64,000 nucleotides of DNA, taken from contig NZ_BAYE01000017.1 in assembly GCF_000685095.1 (NCBI RefSeq), positions 1 to 64,000 on the forward strand. Reading direction: 5' to 3'. The position numbers were made by a program, and so were the translations under genes. Under the pieces are notes generated by a model. The model was given only the letters and a program-made list of their open reading frames with translations. It ran no database searches and was not told the DNA's origin. Positions 19,895 through 28,449 of this stretch are shown here, piece by piece. Source of the DNA: Paraburkholderia caledonica NBRC 102488 (lineage in GTDB: Bacteria; Pseudomonadota; Gammaproteobacteria; Burkholderiales; Burkholderiaceae). The stretch's first letter is position 1; the number at the start of each line of letters is the position of its first letter.

Positions 19895-21145
19895 TTATGC
19901 GAACACGCGTTGCGCGTGAATACCGAGTCCCGTTGCGACACTCGCAAGACGATCGCCGAATACTGCTTCTGCATCCGGAAACGCCTGCGCCAATGCGCCG
20001 GATAGAAACGCGAGCCCCGTCGAGCCGCCCGTGAAGTAAATCGCGCTGACGTCGCGGATCGAAACACCGGCCGCCTGCACCGTATCGCGCGCAGCCGCCA
20101 CGATGCGGCGCGTTTCTTCCTGACCCGCTTCGATAAGCTGAGCTTCGTCGAATGCAAGACGCAGATCGTCCTCCACTTCGTCGAGGTCGATCACGGTTTC
20201 GCCGCCCGCCGCGACGCCGATCTTCGCTTCTTCCGCGTGCGCCGCGAGCGCATGCCCAAGGCGCCGCTCCACCACGCGCATCAAGCGGTCATGGTGCTTG
20301 ACCTCGGTGAACAGGTGCCGCATGAGCCCCAGCTCGCTGACGCGCTTCGGCGCATAAACGGTGTTGATCAGATGCCAGGTCGCCAGATCGAAATAGACGC
20401 GGTTTGGAATCTCGCGGCCTTCCGGATCGAGCGTCTGATAGCCGAGTTCGCGCAGAATGGTCGTTAATTCGACGCGGCGGTCGAAGTCCGTCCCCGCGAC
20501 GTGTACGCCGTGGTGAGCGAGGACATCGTCTTTGCGCTCTACGCGCTTCATCCGCTCGGGGCCGACGCGCACCAGCGAAAAGTCTGATGTACCGCCGCCG
20601 ATGTCGGCCACCAGCACCAGCCCTTCGCGCGTGAGGCGGGATTCGTAGTCGAATGCGGCGGCGATCGGCTCAAACTGAAAGTGAATGTCCCGCAAACCGA
20701 CCGCGCGCGCCGCCGCTTCTAGCTGCTTTTGCGCCATCTGATCGGCGCGCGGATCGTCGTCGACGAAGAAAACCGGGCGGCCCAGCACCGCGCGATCGAT
20801 CGGCGCCCCGGCGCTTTTTTCCGCAGAGCGCTTCAGATGATCGAGGAAAATCGCAATCACATCGGTGTACTTGATCGCGGAGCCGTCGCCGAGATCGGTC
20901 GAGTTGTCGGCAAGCGGCGAGCCCAGAATGCTTTTCATCGAGCGCATCAGCCGGCCGTCGAAACCGTCTATATACGCCGCAAGCGCCGCGCGCCCGAATT
21001 CGCGGGTGTCCTCATCGGTATTGAAGAAAACAGACGTGGGCAGCGTCGTATAGGCGCCTTCGACCGGCGCGAGCCTGAGCGCAGCGCCGTCGGGAACGGC
21101 TACGGCCGAATTGGAAGTACCGAAGTCAATCGCGCAATAGTTCAT
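19895..21145 (-). CDS. yegD: Hsp70-family protein, YegD-like
   Basis: A 416-residue actin-fold ATPase resembling only the nucleotide-binding part of Hsp70; the peptide-binding domain and lid of DnaK are missing. Phosphate-1 motif DFGTSNSAVA lies near residues 7-16, phosphate-2 VADIGGGTSDFSLV near 180-193, and the adenosine motif YFTGGSTGLAFL near 370-381. E. coli YegD (about 450 residues) is the closest familiar relative; its client and role are poorly known. It stands alone and convergent with the cold-shock gene. Confidence 0.88.
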   Translation of the reverse strand: MNYCAIDFGTSNSAVAVPDGAALRLAPVEGAYTTLPTSVFFNTDEDTREFGRAALAAYIDGFDGRLMRSMKSILGSPLADNSTDLGDGSAIKYTDVIAIFLDHLKRSAEKSAGAPIDRAVLGRPVFFVDDDPRADQMAQKQLEAAARAVGLRDIHFQFEPIAAAFDYESRLTREGLVLVADIGGGTSDFSLVRVGPERMKRVERKDDVLAHHGVHVAGTDFDRRVELTTILRELGYQTLDPEGREIPNRVYFDLATWHLINTVYAPKRVSELGLMRHLFTEVKHHDRLMRVVERRLGHALAAHAEEAKIGVAAGGETVIDLDEVEDDLRLAFDEAQLIEAGQEETRRIVAAARDTVQAAGVSIRDVSAIYFTGGSTGLAFLSGALAQAFPDAEAVFGDRLASVATGLGIHAQRVFA

Positions 21146-21368
21146 GGCAGGAATCGCCGCTAACGGCTGGCGCGGACAGGAAGGGGGAGCGGCTTTGTAT
21201 CACGAAAGCCGGATCAGCATCAACTTGCCAATAGAAGCGCAAGCCGGCCACTGCGGAATACAAATTGCTGCCTCCTGCTGCCTGAGTGCCGGATTCGGGT
21301 GCTGACTCAACCTGACTTCACCGGCAAAGTGTCGCCGCACAGTGTCGCCACCAAGGAGACCTCCAGCA

Positions 21369-22844
21369 ATGAACGCGCCGCCTGTCGCCGATGCCGAGCG
21401 CAAAACAACAGCGACTATCGAAACCGATCTGCCGTCGCGGCTCGACCGGCTGCCCTGGGGACGCTTTCACACGCTGATCGTCGTGGCGCTAGGCGTCACA
21501 TGGTTGCTCGATGGACTCGAAGTGACACTGGCCGGCGCGGTCGCGAGCGCGCTCAAGGCGAGCCCGGCGCTGCGTTTCACCAACGCGGACGTGGGTCTGG
21601 CCGGCAGCGCTTACATCGCCGGCGCCGTACTTGGTGCGCTTGGCTTCGGCTGGCTCACCGACCGGCTGGGCCGTCGGAAGCTGTTTTTCATTACGCTGGG
21701 GCTGTATCTCGCCGCGACCGCTGCGACCGCGGTTTCGTGGAATCTAGCCAGCTTTCTGCTGTTCCGTTTTTTGACGGGCGCGGGCATTGGCGGCGAATAC
21801 ACCGCAATCAATTCGACAATTCAGGAATTCACGCCGCCTCGCGTGCGCGGCTGGGTCGATCTGGCGATCAACGGAACCTTCTGGGTCGGCGCCGGCCTCG
21901 GCGCGGCGGGCTCGCTGATTCTGCTCGATCCCCATGTGGTGCCCGGCGACTGGGGCTGGCGTGCGTGCTTTTTCATCGGCGCGGCGCTCGCGCTGATCGT
22001 GCTGCCAATGCGTATCTGGGTGCCGGAAAGCCCGCGCTGGCTGCTCACCCACGGCAACGAGCGAGACGCGCATGCGATCGTCGACGGAATCGAAACGCGC
22101 TTTCGCAACGAAGGCCACACGCTTTCCACGCTTGGTCTCACGCGTCTGCGTCTGCGCGCGCGTGGACACACGCCGCTGCGCGAAGTGTTCCACACGTTGT
22201 TCAATCTGCACCGGCGGCGAGCGCTGGTCGGCCTGTCGCTGATGACCGCGCAGGCGTTTTTCTACAACGCAATCTTCTTCACCTATGCGCTGGTGCTGAC
22301 GGATTTCTACGGCGTGCCCGGCGACCACATCGGCTGGTACTTGCTGCCTTTCGCGCTCGGCAATTTTCTCGGACCGTTGCTTCTTGGCCGGCTGTTCGAC
22401 GTGATCGGGCGGCGCAAGATGATTGCGTCGACCTACGCTATTTCGGCGATTCTACTGACAGTCAGCGGCTACCTTTTCGAGCAACACATGCTGACGGTCG
22501 TCACCCAGACGATCGCGTGGATGGTGATTTTCTTCTTCGCGTCCGCTGCGGCAAGTTCGGCCTATCTGACAGTCAGCGAATCGTTTCCGCTGGAAATCCG
22601 CGCGCTCGCGATCGCCGTGTTCTATGCGTTCGGCACGGCACTCGGCGGGATCGCCGGGCCGGCGTTCTTCGGACGGCTGATCGACACGCATCAACGCAGC
22701 GAAGTGTTCTCGGGCTATCTGGTCGGGTCGGCGCTGATGCTCGCGGCGGCCGTGATCGCGGCGGTGTGGGGCGTGGACGCGGAGCGCAAATCTCTCGAAC
22801 ATGTGGCGGCGCCGCTTTCGAGCGTAACCGACGACGCGCCGTAG
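21369..22844 (+). CDS. MFS transporter, sugar/metabolite:H+ symporter type
   Basis: A 491-residue inner-membrane transporter with 12 predicted segments. The A-loop GWLTDRLGRRK and the GAGIGGEYTAINS segment resemble sialic acid/aromatic-acid/metabolite:H+ symporters. The PESPRWLL motif after segment 6 is the sugar-porter/AAHS signature. The start MNAPPV at 21369 has AAGGAG about 10 bp upstream, preferred over the in-frame ATG at 21342. It is divergent from yegD and monocistronic. The substrate cannot be inferred. Confidence 0.88.
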   Translation: MNAPPVADAERKTTATIETDLPSRLDRLPWGRFHTLIVVALGVTWLLDGLEVTLAGAVASALKASPALRFTNADVGLAGSAYIAGAVLGALGFGWLTDRLGRRKLFFITLGLYLAATAATAVSWNLASFLLFRFLTGAGIGGEYTAINSTIQEFTPPRVRGWVDLAINGTFWVGAGLGAAGSLILLDPHVVPGDWGWRACFFIGAALALIVLPMRIWVPESPRWLLTHGNERDAHAIVDGIETRFRNEGHTLSTLGLTRLRLRARGHTPLREVFHTLFNLHRRRALVGLSLMTAQAFFYNAIFFTYALVLTDFYGVPGDHIGWYLLPFALGNFLGPLLLGRLFDVIGRRKMIASTYAISAILLTVSGYLFEQHMLTVVTQTIAWMVIFFFASAAASSAYLTVSESFPLEIRALAIAVFYAFGTALGGIAGPAFFGRLIDTHQRSEVFSGYLVGSALMLAAAVIAAVWGVDAERKSLEHVAAPLSSVTDDAP

Positions 22845-22855
22845 ACACGTCGACG

Positions 22856-22882
22856 CAAAAACGCGCGGTCTGCGCCGCGCGT
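22856..22882 (-). terminator. rho-independent terminator of the nitroreductase gene
   Basis: An 8-bp stem, ACGCGCGG / CCGCGCGT, with a 6 nt loop. Read on the minus strand it is followed by a run of five T (plus-strand AAAAA just before 22861). It lies 33 bp downstream of the nitroreductase stop and also within the convergent MFS tail region. Confidence 0.78.
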
Positions 22883-22914
22883 TCCCGTAAAACGGTTGAA
22901 GCTGGCAGACCCGC

Positions 22915-23508
22915 TCAGAACGCCTTCTTCCAGCCGCCGCCGTAGGCGATTTCCGCTAACGGCAGACGCTGCCGCACCGACTTCTCGCGTTCGCGCAAAA
23001 CCGGATCGAGCTTCTCGACATCGCCGAAATGGCCCAACGAAATGAAGGCGATCGGTTCGACGTCGTTCGGCAGGTCAAAAGCCTTGCGGAATGCGTTCGG
23101 GTCGAAGCCGCTCATCTGATGAGCGGCGAGACCGAGCGCGTGTGCCTGCAACACCAGCGCCATCGCGGCCGCGCCTGCGTCGTATTGAGCACAGCGGTTC
23201 ACCTCGCCCTTGCTGGTGCGCGTGAGTGTGGTAACGGCGATCAGCACGGGTGCGGGCGCGTTCCAGGCCTGATTGAACGGCACGAGGGTGGCGAACGCCT
23301 GCTTGAACGCGACTTCGTCGACGCTGCGATCAAACACAAGAAAACGCCACGGTTGAGCGTTATACGACGAAGGTGCCCAACGTGCCGCTTCCAGCACAGC
23401 GTGGAGGTTCTCGCGGCTCACCGGCTCGCTCGAATACGCGCGCGGGCTCCAGCGACCGGCAATCAGCTCGTGAATGGCAACTGCGGAAGGGGCGGGTTTG
23501 TGGGCCAT
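22915..23508 (-). CDS. nitroreductase-family FMN oxidoreductase
   Basis: A 197-residue FMN enzyme of the NfsB/HBN-like fold. Characteristic pieces are RWSPRAYSSEP near residues 17-27 (FMN phosphate contact), ARWAPSSYNAQPWRFLV near 39-55 and ISLGHFG near 160-166. Family members reduce nitroaromatics, quinones or enals with NAD(P)H; the physiological substrate is unknown. The start MAHKPA at 23508 follows GAGAGAAG; the open frame extends to 23622 but has no better site. Confidence 0.88.
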   Translation of the reverse strand: MAHKPAPSAVAIHELIAGRWSPRAYSSEPVSRENLHAVLEAARWAPSSYNAQPWRFLVFDRSVDEVAFKQAFATLVPFNQAWNAPAPVLIAVTTLTRTSKGEVNRCAQYDAGAAAMALVLQAHALGLAAHQMSGFDPNAFRKAFDLPNDVEPIAFISLGHFGDVEKLDPVLREREKSVRQRLPLAEIAYGGGWKKAF

Positions 23509-23671
23509 GCGCTTCTCTCGGTAGAAATTCATGATCGCGGGCGGCTGCCCGAAGGTCACATAGCATAACCGGGGTTCGGCGCGCGCGCTGCATGAAGCGA
23601 GCGGATAGATTTTCCGTAGCATGGAAAGGCGCGGGCGCTGCCGAGCGGCCGTGCCCTTCCGTGTAACCGGT

Positions 23672-24955
23672 CTAGGCCGCCTGTGGCTGCGGCGCCTTGG
23701 CGGGACGGTTGATCCGCAACACGATGACGGCGGCCACGAGGCACAGACCGCCCGAAATCATCGACGCAACGGTGTACGTACCGAGGCTCGCGCGCAGCAT
23801 GCCCGCGCCGAGCGCCGCGAACGCCGCGCCGAGTTGATGCCCGGCGACCACCCAGCCAAACACCACGGGAGCCGCCTCCTTGCCGTAGACGTCCGTCGCG
23901 AGACGCACGGTCGGCGGGACGGTCGCAATCCAGTCGAGCCCGTAGAACACAGCGAAGAGCGGCAAACCGAAGAAGTCGATGCCGAAAGCGTGCGGCAGAT
24001 ACATGAGCGACAAGCCGCGCAGTCCGTAGTACCAGAACAGCAGCACGCGGCTATTGAAGCGATCGGACAGCCAGCCGGAGAGCGTCGTGCCGAACAGATC
24101 GAAGATGCCCATCGCGGCAAGCAGCGACGCGCCCTGCACTTCCGACATGCCGTAATCGCCGCACATCGCAATCAGGTGCGTGCCGACGTAGCCGTTGGTG
24201 CTCGCCCCGCAAATGAAAAAGCTGAAGAACAGCAGCCAGAAATCGCGTGTTTTGCTCGCCATGGCGAGTGTGCCGAAGGCGATCGCCAGCGGATTCTGCT
24301 TCGTCGCCGTCGCGGTCACCGGCGCGTCGTGCGGCTCGCCATAAGGGCGCAGCGCTACGTCGGACGGCCGCTCGGGGAGCAGGAACGCAACCAGCGGCAG
24401 CACGATCGCCGCAACCGCCGCGACGACCCACACCACCTGGCGCCAGCCGTAATGCTCGACGATGGCCGCGAGCATCGGCAGGAACACGAGTTGGCCGGTC
24501 GCGGAACTGGCGGTCAGAATCCCCATGACGAGTCCGCGATGCGTGGTGAACCAGCGTGTCACGACGGTCGCCGACAACGACAGCGCTGCCACGCCCGTCG
24601 AACCGCCAACCATCACGCCCCAGATCAGGATCATCTGCCAAGGGTGCGTCATGAGCGACGACAAAGCGACGCCCGCCGCCATGGTGCCGAGCGCGATGAG
24701 CAGCGTGGGGCGCACGCCAAAACGCTGCATCGCCGCCGCCGCAAACGGCCCCATTAGCCCGTATAGCGCGATGTTCACGGAGATTGCCAGCGAAATGGTG
24801 CCACGGCTCCAGCCAAACTGATGCTCGAGCGGCACCATCATCACGCTCGGTGTGGCGCGCGTGCCCGCCGCCGCCAGGAGCACCAGAAACACCACGGCCA
24901 CGGTCAACCAGCCGTAGTGAAAACGCCTGCCTATCAGTCTCGCTGCCCAGTTCAT
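23672..24955 (-). CDS. MFS transporter (monocarboxylate/OFA-like), divergent from a TetR regulator
   Basis: An inner-membrane protein of 427 residues with 12 predicted segments. The opening HYGWLTVAVVFLVLL and the SRGTISLAISV segment resemble the oxalate/formate antiporter and monocarboxylate groups of MFS. It is transcribed away from the TetR gene at 25107; the 151 bp between them holds two palindromes, so this transporter is the likely regulatory target. It may export or import an organic acid; the sequence does not say which. Confidence 0.88.
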   Translation of the reverse strand: MNWAARLIGRRFHYGWLTVAVVFLVLLAAAGTRATPSVMMVPLEHQFGWSRGTISLAISVNIALYGLMGPFAAAAMQRFGVRPTLLIALGTMAAGVALSSLMTHPWQMILIWGVMVGGSTGVAALSLSATVVTRWFTTHRGLVMGILTASSATGQLVFLPMLAAIVEHYGWRQVVWVVAAVAAIVLPLVAFLLPERPSDVALRPYGEPHDAPVTATATKQNPLAIAFGTLAMASKTRDFWLLFFSFFICGASTNGYVGTHLIAMCGDYGMSEVQGASLLAAMGIFDLFGTTLSGWLSDRFNSRVLLFWYYGLRGLSLMYLPHAFGIDFFGLPLFAVFYGLDWIATVPPTVRLATDVYGKEAAPVVFGWVVAGHQLGAAFAALGAGMLRASLGTYTVASMISGGLCLVAAVIVLRINRPAKAPQPQAA

Positions 24956-25021
24956 CGGCTCTCCTGTCGGCGTCGTCAGACTCGCCGTGCCGTTCGCGTT
25001 ATTACGGTGTCAGTAAGGGAC

Positions 25022-25041
25022 TTGTGACAGATCAGTCACAA
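25022..25041. promoter_or_regulatory. palindrome 1 (TTGTGAC-N6-GTCACAA) in the divergent MFS/tetR region
   Basis: A perfect inverted repeat with 7-bp arms around a 6 bp centre. It is the nearer of two palindromes to the MFS start (67 bp). It could be a repressor site or, less likely, a site for another dimeric regulator, since its half-site differs from palindrome 2. Confidence 0.6.
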
Positions 25042-25057
25042 TGGTGTTGCGATGTTA

Positions 25058-25073
25058 GTTACCGGTCGGTAAC
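25058..25073. promoter_or_regulatory. palindrome 2, likely TetR operator (GTTACCG-N2-CGGTAAC)
   Basis: A near-perfect palindrome, 7-bp arms and 2 bp centre, ending 33 bp before the tetR ATG. The core ACCGGTCGGT is a classic half-site type for TetR/AcrR-family dimers. Autoregulation and control of the divergent MFS gene are the natural inference. Confidence 0.72.
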
Positions 25074-25106
25074 ATGTCAAGGCGTCAATTGAATTTAGGA
25101 GCACCC

Positions 25107-25817
25107 ATGTCTGACAGCGAAAGCTCCAAGCGAGGCTCCACGGTGGAAAATTCAGCGTCTGGTTCTGCGCCTGCTTCTGCGTCTTCCAATCCGCCTGCTT
25201 CGTCCCGCTCGCGGCGACCACGCGGTGGCCACACAACTGGGCCGGAGGCGCAACAGCATCTGCTACGCGCGGCGGATGAACTGTTTTACCGTGAAGGCGT
25301 GCGGGCGGTTGGCGTCGATGCGGTGGTCGAGCGCGCCGGCGTGAACAAGATGAGTCTGTACCGCCAGTTCTCGTCGAAAGACGATCTGGTGATGGCTTAT
25401 CTGGAGCGCAAAGACGCTCAGTTTTTCGGCTATGTCGAAACGAGCTTCGCGAAGTACTCCGGCGACCCCGCAAAGCAGCTGCAGCAATATTTCGACGATC
25501 TCGCCGCGCGGGCGTCGGCAGAAGGCTATCGCGGCTGTCCGTTCGTGAACGTCGCGGTGGAGTTCCCCGATACCGCGCATCCGGCACGGCTATTCGTGTT
25601 CCGGAACAAGGAGCGTTTGCTTGCACGCCTGACGGAGTTAGCAAGCGCCGCAGGCGCCGACGATCCGGAGATGCTCGCCAGCTCCCTGGCTTTGCTGATC
25701 GAGGGCGTGTATGCGGCGAGTCAGACCTACCGCGCTGGATCGAGTCCGGTGCTCGCCGCGCCGAAAGCCGCCGCACAGCTCATCGCCGCGGCGTGTGGCG
25801 GGAAATCGGAGCGTTAG
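25107..25817 (+). CDS. TetR-family transcriptional regulator
   Basis: A 236-residue repressor-type regulator. An N-terminal Ser/Ala-rich tail (about 1-45) precedes the helix-turn-helix at about 55-100 (AADELFYREGVRAVGVDAVVERAGVNKMSLYRQF region). The C-terminal ligand-binding domain carries RGCPFVNVAVEF near 145-156, which resembles TetR_C_33-type domains. The start at 25107 has TTAGGAG 6 bp upstream. It is divergent from the MFS gene and probably represses both genes through the palindromes between them. Ligand unknown. Confidence 0.9.
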   Translation: MSDSESSKRGSTVENSASGSAPASASSNPPASSRSRRPRGGHTTGPEAQQHLLRAADELFYREGVRAVGVDAVVERAGVNKMSLYRQFSSKDDLVMAYLERKDAQFFGYVETSFAKYSGDPAKQLQQYFDDLAARASAEGYRGCPFVNVAVEFPDTAHPARLFVFRNKERLLARLTELASAAGADDPEMLASSLALLIEGVYAASQTYRAGSSPVLAAPKAAAQLIAAACGGKSER

Positions 25818-26016
25818 CCGGCAGAGAGTTGAGTTCGGCTCGGGTTCGGCTTGTATATGGCTTGGGTCTGGCCCGGCTTCGGCTCTTTCGCGGCTTCGTT
25901 GTGTCGTTTCGTTTTCCCGTTCATTCCGCGGCGCTGCCCGAGGCAGTCGTGCACTGGCCTCGCGCACGCGCCGTTAAAATGGCTCTTCGCCCTCTCTGCC
26001 CTTTTCGCCGCCTGCC

Positions 26017-26571
26017 ATGACGTTGTCTTCCGAATCGCACGACACTGTCGTTGCCGCCATCCGTCACTGGCTGACGGAAGCCGTAATCGGGCTCAATCTG
26101 TGCCCATTCGCAAAGGCCGTCCATGTGAAGGGGCAAATCCGCTACGCGGTTAGCTCCGCGACCGATCTGGAAGGCGTGCTAGCCGACCTTGAGACCGAGC
26201 TCACCGATCTCGCCGCCGGCGATCCCGCCGCCGTAGAGACCACGTTATTGATCGTGCCTCAGGCGCTAGAAGATTTTCTGCAATATAACGACGCACTGTT
26301 CTTCGCAGAAAGAACGCTCAAGCAGCTTCGCCTGACTGGCATTATCCAGATTGCCAGCTTTCACCCTTTTTATCAGTTTGAAGGCACCGAGCCGGACGAT
26401 ATCGAGAATTACACCAACCGCGCGCCTTATCCGATTTTTCATCTACTCAGAGAAGACAGTATTGAACGCGCGGTTCAGGCATTTCGAGATCCGGAAGCCA
26501 TTTTTGAGCGCAATCAGGAAACGCTTCGGCGAATAGGGCTCGTCGGCTGGAATAAATTAATGAAAACGTGA
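26017..26571 (+). CDS. DUF1415 family protein
   Basis: A 184-residue cytosolic protein with no signal or membrane segment. It matches the DUF1415 pattern: WLTEAVIGLNLCPFA near residues 18-32, VPQALEDFLQYNDAL near 82-96, and the conserved IIQIASFHPFYQFEG near 109-123. Function unknown. It is monocistronic and nearly abuts the convergent methyltransferase gene (1 bp between stops), so transcripts may overlap. Base composition falls somewhat in its second half. Confidence 0.85.
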   Translation: MTLSSESHDTVVAAIRHWLTEAVIGLNLCPFAKAVHVKGQIRYAVSSATDLEGVLADLETELTDLAAGDPAAVETTLLIVPQALEDFLQYNDALFFAERTLKQLRLTGIIQIASFHPFYQFEGTEPDDIENYTNRAPYPIFHLLREDSIERAVQAFRDPEAIFERNQETLRRIGLVGWNKLMKT

Positions 26572-26572
26572 T

Positions 26573-27415
26573 TCACGCGGAAACGAAGAATCTCTCTTTC
26601 AATTCCTCGATACCGAGCGTTTGCATGACCTCGTTGAGCCGCTCCGCCGGGCGCCGCCGCGGCAGGTCCTTGAACTGCGCGATGATCAGCTCGTTTTTCA
26701 TCGAATGTTCCCATCCCACGAGTTCGGTTACGCTGACCTGATAACCGTGCGCCTCCAACTGAAGGCAGCGCAGCACATTGGTAATCTGGCTGCCGAATTC
26801 CCGAGTATGTAACGGATGCCGCCAGATTTCCGTCAACGCACTGGCGAGCGATTTACTTTTGTTTTGACGTAAAACACCCGCCACCTCGGCCTGACAGCAC
26901 GGCACGACCACGATATATTTGGCGTTCTTTTCGAGGGCGAAGCGAATCGCGTCGTCCGTTGCGGTATTGCAGGCGTGCAGCGCGGTAACGATATCGATCC
27001 GCGACGGCAAGCGGTCGGACGTAATAGATTCCGCTACCGACAGATTCACGAACGACATACCCTTGAAGCCGAGGCGCGCCGCCAGTTCCTCCGACCGCGC
27101 GACAAGCTCCTGGCGCGTTTCGATGCCGTAAATGTGCGACGCCCCACCTGCGGCATCCTGAAATTCCTTGAAGAACAGGTCATACAGGATAAAACCTAGA
27201 TATGACTTGCCCGCGCCGTGATCGACAAGGGTGATTGCCCCCTGCTGGTCCTTCAGATCCTTGAGGAGCGGCTCGATGAACTGGAACAGATGGTAGACCT
27301 GCTTGAGCTTGCGGCGGCTGTCTTGGTTCATCTTGCCGTCGCGCGTCAGGATGTGCAGCTCCTTGAGCAATTCGATGGACTGGTTTGGTCGGATTTCGTG
27401 GGTTTTGCTGGACAT
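26573..27415 (-). CDS. class I SAM-dependent methyltransferase (Methyltransf_32-like)
   Basis: A 280-residue protein. Motif I is LVDHGAGKSYLGF near residues 63-75; later LHACNTATDDAI and VVVPCCQAEV match the METTL25/Methyltransf_32 branch, whose eukaryotic member methylates a ribosomal protein. The N-terminal about 45 residues are Lys/Gln-rich and may bind nucleic acid or protein. The bacterial substrate is unknown. It has its own 386 bp upstream region. Confidence 0.8.
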   Translation of the reverse strand: MSSKTHEIRPNQSIELLKELHILTRDGKMNQDSRRKLKQVYHLFQFIEPLLKDLKDQQGAITLVDHGAGKSYLGFILYDLFFKEFQDAAGGASHIYGIETRQELVARSEELAARLGFKGMSFVNLSVAESITSDRLPSRIDIVTALHACNTATDDAIRFALEKNAKYIVVVPCCQAEVAGVLRQNKSKSLASALTEIWRHPLHTREFGSQITNVLRCLQLEAHGYQVSVTELVGWEHSMKNELIIAQFKDLPRRRPAERLNEVMQTLGIEELKERFFVSA

Positions 27416-27801
27416 CGTGGGGGACCGGCGTCAATTGCAACGCGAACGTGCGTCAGGTGACGGAAAAAGGAAGAAGTTGCTGCCAGTTTACCCAAACCGC
27501 GGCCCGCTCACCGAAGAGCCGCGAAAAACCTGCAGGAAGTGCAGCAATCCTGGAACACTTCCTGCTCGCAAAGGCACGACGCGGGACATTTACGTACGGC
27601 GCAGAAACCGATTCCCCGCCGCCCGAGTCCCAAGAACGTAAGCCGTGGTGCCTATAACAATAAGCTGTCGGTCGTGGTAACGGACACACGATCCTGATGC
27701 AAGTGGGGAGGGCGGCCCAGTGACATGGGCCGAACGTTACGTCACCGGCAGCGCGCCGCGATCTCAACTGAACGTGCGCCCGGATAATAGAAGAGGCAGC
27801 A
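27416..27801. other. 386 bp non-coding region with a 10-bp inverted repeat
   Basis: No supported gene lies between the methyltransferase start and the hypothetical gene at 27802. The region contains a perfect 10-bp inverted repeat (27532-27541 with 27556-27565). A GATAAT box (27783-27788) is 14 bp before the next ATG, with no convincing -35. Confidence 0.6.
27532..27565. repeat. perfect 10-bp inverted repeat, 14 nt spacer
   Basis: GCAGGAAGTG (27532-27541) and CACTTCCTGC (27556-27565). No T-run follows in either direction, so a terminator is unlikely. It is 117 bp upstream of the methyltransferase gene and 236 bp upstream of the hypothetical gene, and could be an operator or structured RNA. 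Confidence 0.6.
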
Positions 27802-28122
27802 ATGGATACGGTACCCAACGGAAACGTCGAACAGAAGTTCCAGGAGATGATGGCGAAGCTCACCGCCATGCCCGCCTGGTCGGAGAAGCAGCAGCTTGAA
27901 CTCGAGATGGCCCGCGACATCTCCACCGAAATGCTTCGTCTCGCGGAAGTCATGCGGGACGGGAGCGTCGACATGGAAACGTGTCTGACACTGCTTAAAT
28001 ACGCGAAAGTGCTCGACTTCGTGATGACGACGCTGGCTTCACGGCGCGATATCAAACCGCAAACGCTGCGGGTCATCTTCAAGCTTGCGGGCCTCAAGGT
28101 GGACGAGGCTTATCCGAGCTGA
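27802..28122 (+). CDS. conserved-looking small helical protein of unknown function
   Basis: A 106-residue cytosolic protein, almost wholly alpha-helical by composition, with no signal, no Cys in motif spacing and no membrane segment. An AAGAGG site lies 5 bp upstream of the ATG. The codon usage fits the neighbours and the antisense frame looks like a shadow, so I believe it is real. I do not recognise the family. It is convergent with the DUF1059 gene. Confidence 0.65.
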   Translation: MDTVPNGNVEQKFQEMMAKLTAMPAWSEKQQLELEMARDISTEMLRLAEVMRDGSVDMETCLTLLKYAKVLDFVMTTLASRRDIKPQTLRVIFKLAGLKVDEAYPS

Positions 28123-28169
28123 GGTCCGGCGAGGAAGCGCGGACATATCGAACCCACACGGCGACTTGC

Positions 28170-28192
28170 GCGAGCGGCCACCCGCCGCTCGC
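28170..28192. terminator. hairpin between convergent genes
   Basis: A perfect 9-bp stem, GCGAGCGGC / GCCGCTCGC, with a 5 nt loop in the 117 bp between two convergent stops. It lacks a T-run, so if it ends transcription it does so weakly or with Rho. Confidence 0.4.
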
Positions 28193-28239
28193 CTCCCCCG
28201 CGAGTCACCGCGGTGGCTCCTTCTTCCAGAACGCTCGAT

Positions 28240-28449
28240 TCACGCGCGCGGCGCTTCCACCGGCGGCGTGCCTTCGTGGAAGAGCGTCCTCAATTGCTGG
28301 CGCAGTTCAGGCGAGTCGTCGTGTTTGTGCACGCTGACGGCATGTTGCACGGCTGCGTTGAGCAGTTCGTCTTCGCTATCGGCCGACAGTGCGACCGTGC
28401 AGTTCGTTTCGCTCGGGAACTCGCGGCAGTCGATGTATTTGCGGGTCAT
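28240..28449 (-). CDS. DUF1059 family small protein
   Basis: A 69-residue protein. The start MTRKYIDCREFP at 28449 follows a good AAGGAG site 6 bp upstream; the longer frame to 28533 is not needed. It shows the DUF1059 layout: CREFPSETNCTVALSADSEDELL followed by an AVQHAVSVHKHDD segment with His residues that may bind metal. Function unknown. It has a 560 bp upstream region. Confidence 0.82.
   Translation of the reverse strand: MTRKYIDCREFPSETNCTVALSADSEDELLNAAVQHAVSVHKHDDSPELRQQLRTLFHEGTPPVEAPRA

Noticed and set aside
27453..28097. 214-residue minus-strand frame across the 27.4-28.1 kb gap
   Set aside because: Its N-terminal half is antisense to the hypothetical gene at 27802 and is Ser-rich low-complexity; no start site.
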